From assembly GCA_029261295.1 (NCBI GenBank), contig JAJDBP010000012.1:1-64000 (forward strand): a stretch of DNA of 64,000 bases. The letters run 5' to 3'. The translations under genes were made by a program, and so were the position numbers. Position 1 is the stretch's first letter. Every line of letters begins with the position of its first letter. Source of the DNA: Nitrospirales bacterium (GTDB taxonomy: Bacteria; Nitrospirota; Nitrospiria; Nitrospirales; UBA8639). Positions 61,192-64,000 of this stretch are shown here, one piece after another. Under the pieces are notes generated by a model that made no database searches, was not told where the DNA came from, and saw only the letters and a program-made list of their open reading frames with translations.

Positions 61192-63486
61192 ATGCCACGG
61201 ATAATGTTGCCAAAATTGTTTCTTTGCCTGGCCTTGCCATTTTTCTTGGTGAGCTTAGGTAATTGTACTCAAATATCGGCTGAAGAGAAAAAGGCAACTC
61301 ATTATGAGCGGGGGATGGCCTATTTTAATGATGAAAAATATCAAGAGGCCCTGATCGAATTTAAAAATATTATTCAGTTGGACCCAAAGGATGCGAATGC
61401 GTATCACCAGGTGGCGCTTATCCAAATGAAAATCGGCGGGCTTCCCGCTTTACAAGCCGCATTCGGTGCACTCTCAAAGGCCGTGGAGATTGATCCAACA
61501 ATTCAAGATGCCCAATTGAAATTAGGGGAGTTATATCTGCTGTCCCAAAAACCAAAAGAAGCCAAGAAGCATGCAGATATTGTTTTGACCTCTTCTCCTC
61601 AAGATCCTAAAGGGCATTTATTGAGAGGGCGGAGCCTTATTATTGAAAAGGAATTTGAAAAAGGGATTTTGGAATTAAAAAAGTCATTGGAGCTGGACCC
61701 AGATAATGAGCAAATTTACATTGATTTGGCTCAAGCCTTTTTTGCGTTGAAAAAGCCTCAAGAGGCGAATGGGATTCTAGAACAAGGATTTAAACGTAAT
61801 AATACGTCCATTAAGCTAATTCTTGCAAAAGGAGACTTGCTTCTCTCTCAGGGAAAACAAGCTGAAGCTGAAGTTCTTTTCCAACGAGCCCTAGAGCTGG
61901 ATGCAGATAATGACGTCCTATATGCCAAATTAGGGAAATACTACTTAGCTACCCAAAAATGGAAGCAAGCGGAAGAGGTATACCAAAAATTTGCGAAACA
62001 AAAGCCCAAAAGTGAGACGCCTCAAATTCTATTGGGGGAATTTTATACCTTCCTCGGAGGCGGAGAAAAGGCATTAGAACATTTCCAGAAAGCCGAGGCC
62101 CTGAATTCTACTTCAATACCCGCCCGCAATGCCCTGATCAATTTTTATTTGGATAATCGAAAATGGGATGATGCGGAAAAGATAATTTCTGTGGCCAATC
62201 AAAAAACCCCCAAAGATTCATTCGTTCGAGTTTTTCAGGGGCGGTTGCTTCTGGGAAAAGGAAAAGCTGACGAAGCGATTCCTCTTTTTCAAAAGGTGAT
62301 CAAGGATGACCCAAATCAAGCCATGGCTCATCAATATTTGGGTGTGGCCTTTGCTACAAAAAAGGATATTGCTCAAGCGCTTCAGTCTCTCAATGATGCC
62401 GTGAAGCTGGCTCCACAGGATCGAGGCATTCGTAAAGCCTTATCGTTGGTCCGCCTGGCAGAAGGCTCCTATAGTTTGGCAATTGAAGAAGCGCAAATGG
62501 CTATTAGGCTTAACCCTAGAGATGTACAGGCGGTTCATTTGCTGGGTCAGGCCTACTTAAGGCAAAAGGATATTTCTAAAGCAAAAAAGGTCTATGAGGC
62601 TATTGTGAAACAAATTCCACAAGACCCAGTGGCGCATTATCAATTGGGTCTCATTGATCGTCAAGATAAAAAATATGACGAGGCTATTACTCATTTTGAA
62701 GAGGCACTCACAAGAAATCCAAATTTGGCTCAAGCCCTAGGGCAAATAGCCAGTATTCGAGTGAGTCGCGGTGAAGCGAAACAAGCTCGTGAGCGAGTAC
62801 AAAAGCACATTGATGGAAACCCAGATAATCCCTTCTTGTATAACTTACTTGGTGGATTGTGGATGAAAGCGAATCAAGCTGACAAAGCTGAGACAGCCTT
62901 TAAGAAATCCCTAGAGCTCAATGATCAATTGCAAGTCTCCTATATGAATCTTGCGGAGCTGTATCGGAGAACGAAAAGAACTGCGCAAGCGGTGAAGGAA
63001 TATGAAAAACTATTAGAAAAAAATCCTAAGGCTGCTTCTGCCCACATGATTTTAGGGATGATTGCTGAACAGCGTAAGGAAGTCGAAGCTGCTCAATTGC
63101 ATTATCGAAAAACATTAGCCATAGAGCCAAAATTTTCTCCAGCTGCTAATAATCTTGCGTGGCTCATTTCGGAGCATGGGGGCAACTTGGATGAGGCACT
63201 GACGTTTGCAGAAAATGCGAGAGTTCAGCAAAGAGATAACCCTCATATTGCTGATACACTTGGATGGATTTATTACAAAAAAAAGGCCTATTTGAAAGCG
63301 ATTTCGTTACTTGAGGAAGCGGCGGAAAAACTTCCTGAAAATCCAGAGGTCTTGTACCACCTGGGAATGACACAATTTAAAAATGGAGATCGCTTGAAAG
63401 GGAAAAAAACGTTGGAGGCCGCCTTTCAGTTAAGTCCATCATTTCCTGGGGCAGAAGACGCTCGGGCCACACTGGAAATGTTATAG
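61192..63486 (+). CDS. PrsT-like TPR lipoprotein (PEP-CTERM/exosortase-associated type)
   Basis: A 764-residue protein with lipobox SLGNC and almost continuous tetratricopeptide repeats (for example YQEALIEFKNIIQLDPKDANAYHQVALIQ, then KYDEAITHFEEALTRNPNLAQALG). Large TPR lipoproteins of this sequence type (PrsT) accompany the PEP-CTERM/exosortase export system and exopolysaccharide genes. None of those partners is within the window, so the call rests on the repeats, lipobox and promoter. GGGAGT precedes the ATG. Confidence 0.8.
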   Translation: MPRIMLPKLFLCLALPFFLVSLGNCTQISAEEKKATHYERGMAYFNDEKYQEALIEFKNIIQLDPKDANAYHQVALIQMKIGGLPALQAAFGALSKAVEIDPTIQDAQLKLGELYLLSQKPKEAKKHADIVLTSSPQDPKGHLLRGRSLIIEKEFEKGILELKKSLELDPDNEQIYIDLAQAFFALKKPQEANGILEQGFKRNNTSIKLILAKGDLLLSQGKQAEAEVLFQRALELDADNDVLYAKLGKYYLATQKWKQAEEVYQKFAKQKPKSETPQILLGEFYTFLGGGEKALEHFQKAEALNSTSIPARNALINFYLDNRKWDDAEKIISVANQKTPKDSFVRVFQGRLLLGKGKADEAIPLFQKVIKDDPNQAMAHQYLGVAFATKKDIAQALQSLNDAVKLAPQDRGIRKALSLVRLAEGSYSLAIEEAQMAIRLNPRDVQAVHLLGQAYLRQKDISKAKKVYEAIVKQIPQDPVAHYQLGLIDRQDKKYDEAITHFEEALTRNPNLAQALGQIASIRVSRGEAKQARERVQKHIDGNPDNPFLYNLLGGLWMKANQADKAETAFKKSLELNDQLQVSYMNLAELYRRTKRTAQAVKEYEKLLEKNPKAASAHMILGMIAEQRKEVEAAQLHYRKTLAIEPKFSPAANNLAWLISEHGGNLDEALTFAENARVQQRDNPHIADTLGWIYYKKKAYLKAISLLEEAAEKLPENPEVLYHLGMTQFKNGDRLKGKKTLEAAFQLSPSFPGAEDARATLEML

Positions 63487-63774
63487 CATAGGTTTGAGGG
63501 GGAGAGCCTTTTCATCTCTCTTGTGACAGCTTGATGGTGGCTGAGGTCGGGCTTGCTTTCTTCCTTTCTCGGTCTGATTCCTTTCGGCGTACAACCGTAG
63601 TTTCGTTAAGAAATTCTGATGTTCCCCTTATTTTGCCGGAATCTTTAACTCTAGACCCTGCTAGAAGAGTTCATTAGGGAATATTGCCAGGGAGTATGCA
63701 TCTCATGTAAAATACCCCGTCATCTATTTTGAGGAAAAATTGGTGGCCTTTTCACCAAGAAAGGACATATTCAT

Positions 63775-64000
63775 ATGGAACGGCGAGTGACTTCCCATAC
63801 GGAAGAAGAAGAAATGAATCAACGCCGCCGTCTTCTTACCCTTGCTCGCAAGGGGGACCAAAAATCTATTGAACTCTTGTTTGAACTCTATCAAGTCAAA
63901 GTTTTTTCCGGGGATGCCTTAAAAAAGAAAAAATTGCCTTCGTTTCCTATTCCTAAAGCTTCAAATGGTTCGGGGAAGACTGGAGGAAAGGGAGCCAAAA
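63775..64000 (+). CDS. N-terminal part of an unrecognised protein (cut by window end)
   Basis: ATG 63775 with an AAAGGA site opens a frame that is still open at 64000 (75 residues seen). The sequence begins MERRVTSHTEEEEMNQRRRL, then LARKGDQKSIELLFELYQV and a Lys/Gly-rich, basic stretch. No family can be given. Confidence 0.55.
   Translation, partial: MERRVTSHTEEEEMNQRRRLLTLARKGDQKSIELLFELYQVKVFSGDALKKKKLPSFPIPKASNGSGKTGGKGAK

Noticed and set aside
1-64000. tRNA, rRNA or CRISPR features
   Set aside because: By eye I found no cloverleaf with conserved T-loop, no rRNA signature and no regularly spaced direct repeats; a tRNAscan or CRISPR search could not be run.

Overview
The window looks like a chromosomal segment of a Gram-negative-type, free-living bacterium with mid-40s to about 50 percent G+C. 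It carries many lipoprotein signal peptides, an OmpA-type protein, a PEP-CTERM-type TPR protein, diheme-free redox enzymes, c-di-GMP and two-component signalling, and two large sigma-70 factors. The mix of families is what I would expect of Nitrospirota (Nitrospira-like), but no rRNA or other phylogenetic marker lies in the window, so the assignment is an inference. I found no tRNA, rRNA or CRISPR array.

Layout. 0-6 kb: the tail of a DUF1501 protein, a B12-binding-type radical SAM enzyme, then a minus-strand operon resembling the dedicated sortase system known from marine proteobacteria (OmpA-like PdsO, VIT/vWA sortase target, class GN sortase). 6-13 kb: an accessory region with dispersed repeats. 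Two 200-bp repeat copies in inverted orientation bracket an orphan Phd/YefM antitoxin and a stand-alone OLD-type ATPase/TOPRIM nuclease. Beyond them are a PNPOx-family protein, a truncated hemoglobin, a TfoX-like protein and decayed or chimeric duplicates of the PNPOx and TfoX genes. 13.8-16 kb: a GT4 glycogen synthase and a pair of small paralogous proteins around a small lipoprotein.

16.2-20.5 kb, the most interesting locus: a six-gene minus-strand cluster with a Cys-rich secreted precursor peptide, an MNIO (DUF692) enzyme and a DUF2063 partner, i.e. a bufferin-like BufABC RiPP set. It continues into a radical SAM/SPASM-like enzyme, a ferritin-like di-iron protein and a TIGR04283-type glycosyltransferase. 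A terminator-like hairpin, overlapping a possible ECF-type promoter, sits directly before the peptide gene.

20.7-34.4 kb: envelope and stress genes (DUF547, SMR efflux, DUF1287, MscS), a TPR protein, a LuxR regulator, an ECF sigma factor with a zinc-finger anti-sigma, a thioredoxin-like protein, and two sets of a VTT/DedA-like membrane protein plus a flavin disulfide reductase. 34.4-44.6 kb: signalling and transcription, with a hybrid histidine kinase, a REC-GGDEF-EAL protein, RpoD, an OmpR/HAMP-kinase pair and a second sigma-70. 44.8-57.7 kb: mostly housekeeping (ArfB-like hydrolase, oligopeptidase B, Hsp20, HemW, a DUF2779 nuclease-like protein, AroQ, EF-P, AccB/AccC, ThiE, BioD, an SDR). 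57.8-64 kb: two secreted proteins of unknown function, a dienelactone-hydrolase-fold protein lacking all three usual triad residues, a PrsT-like TPR lipoprotein behind a possible sigma-54 promoter, and a gene cut by the window end.
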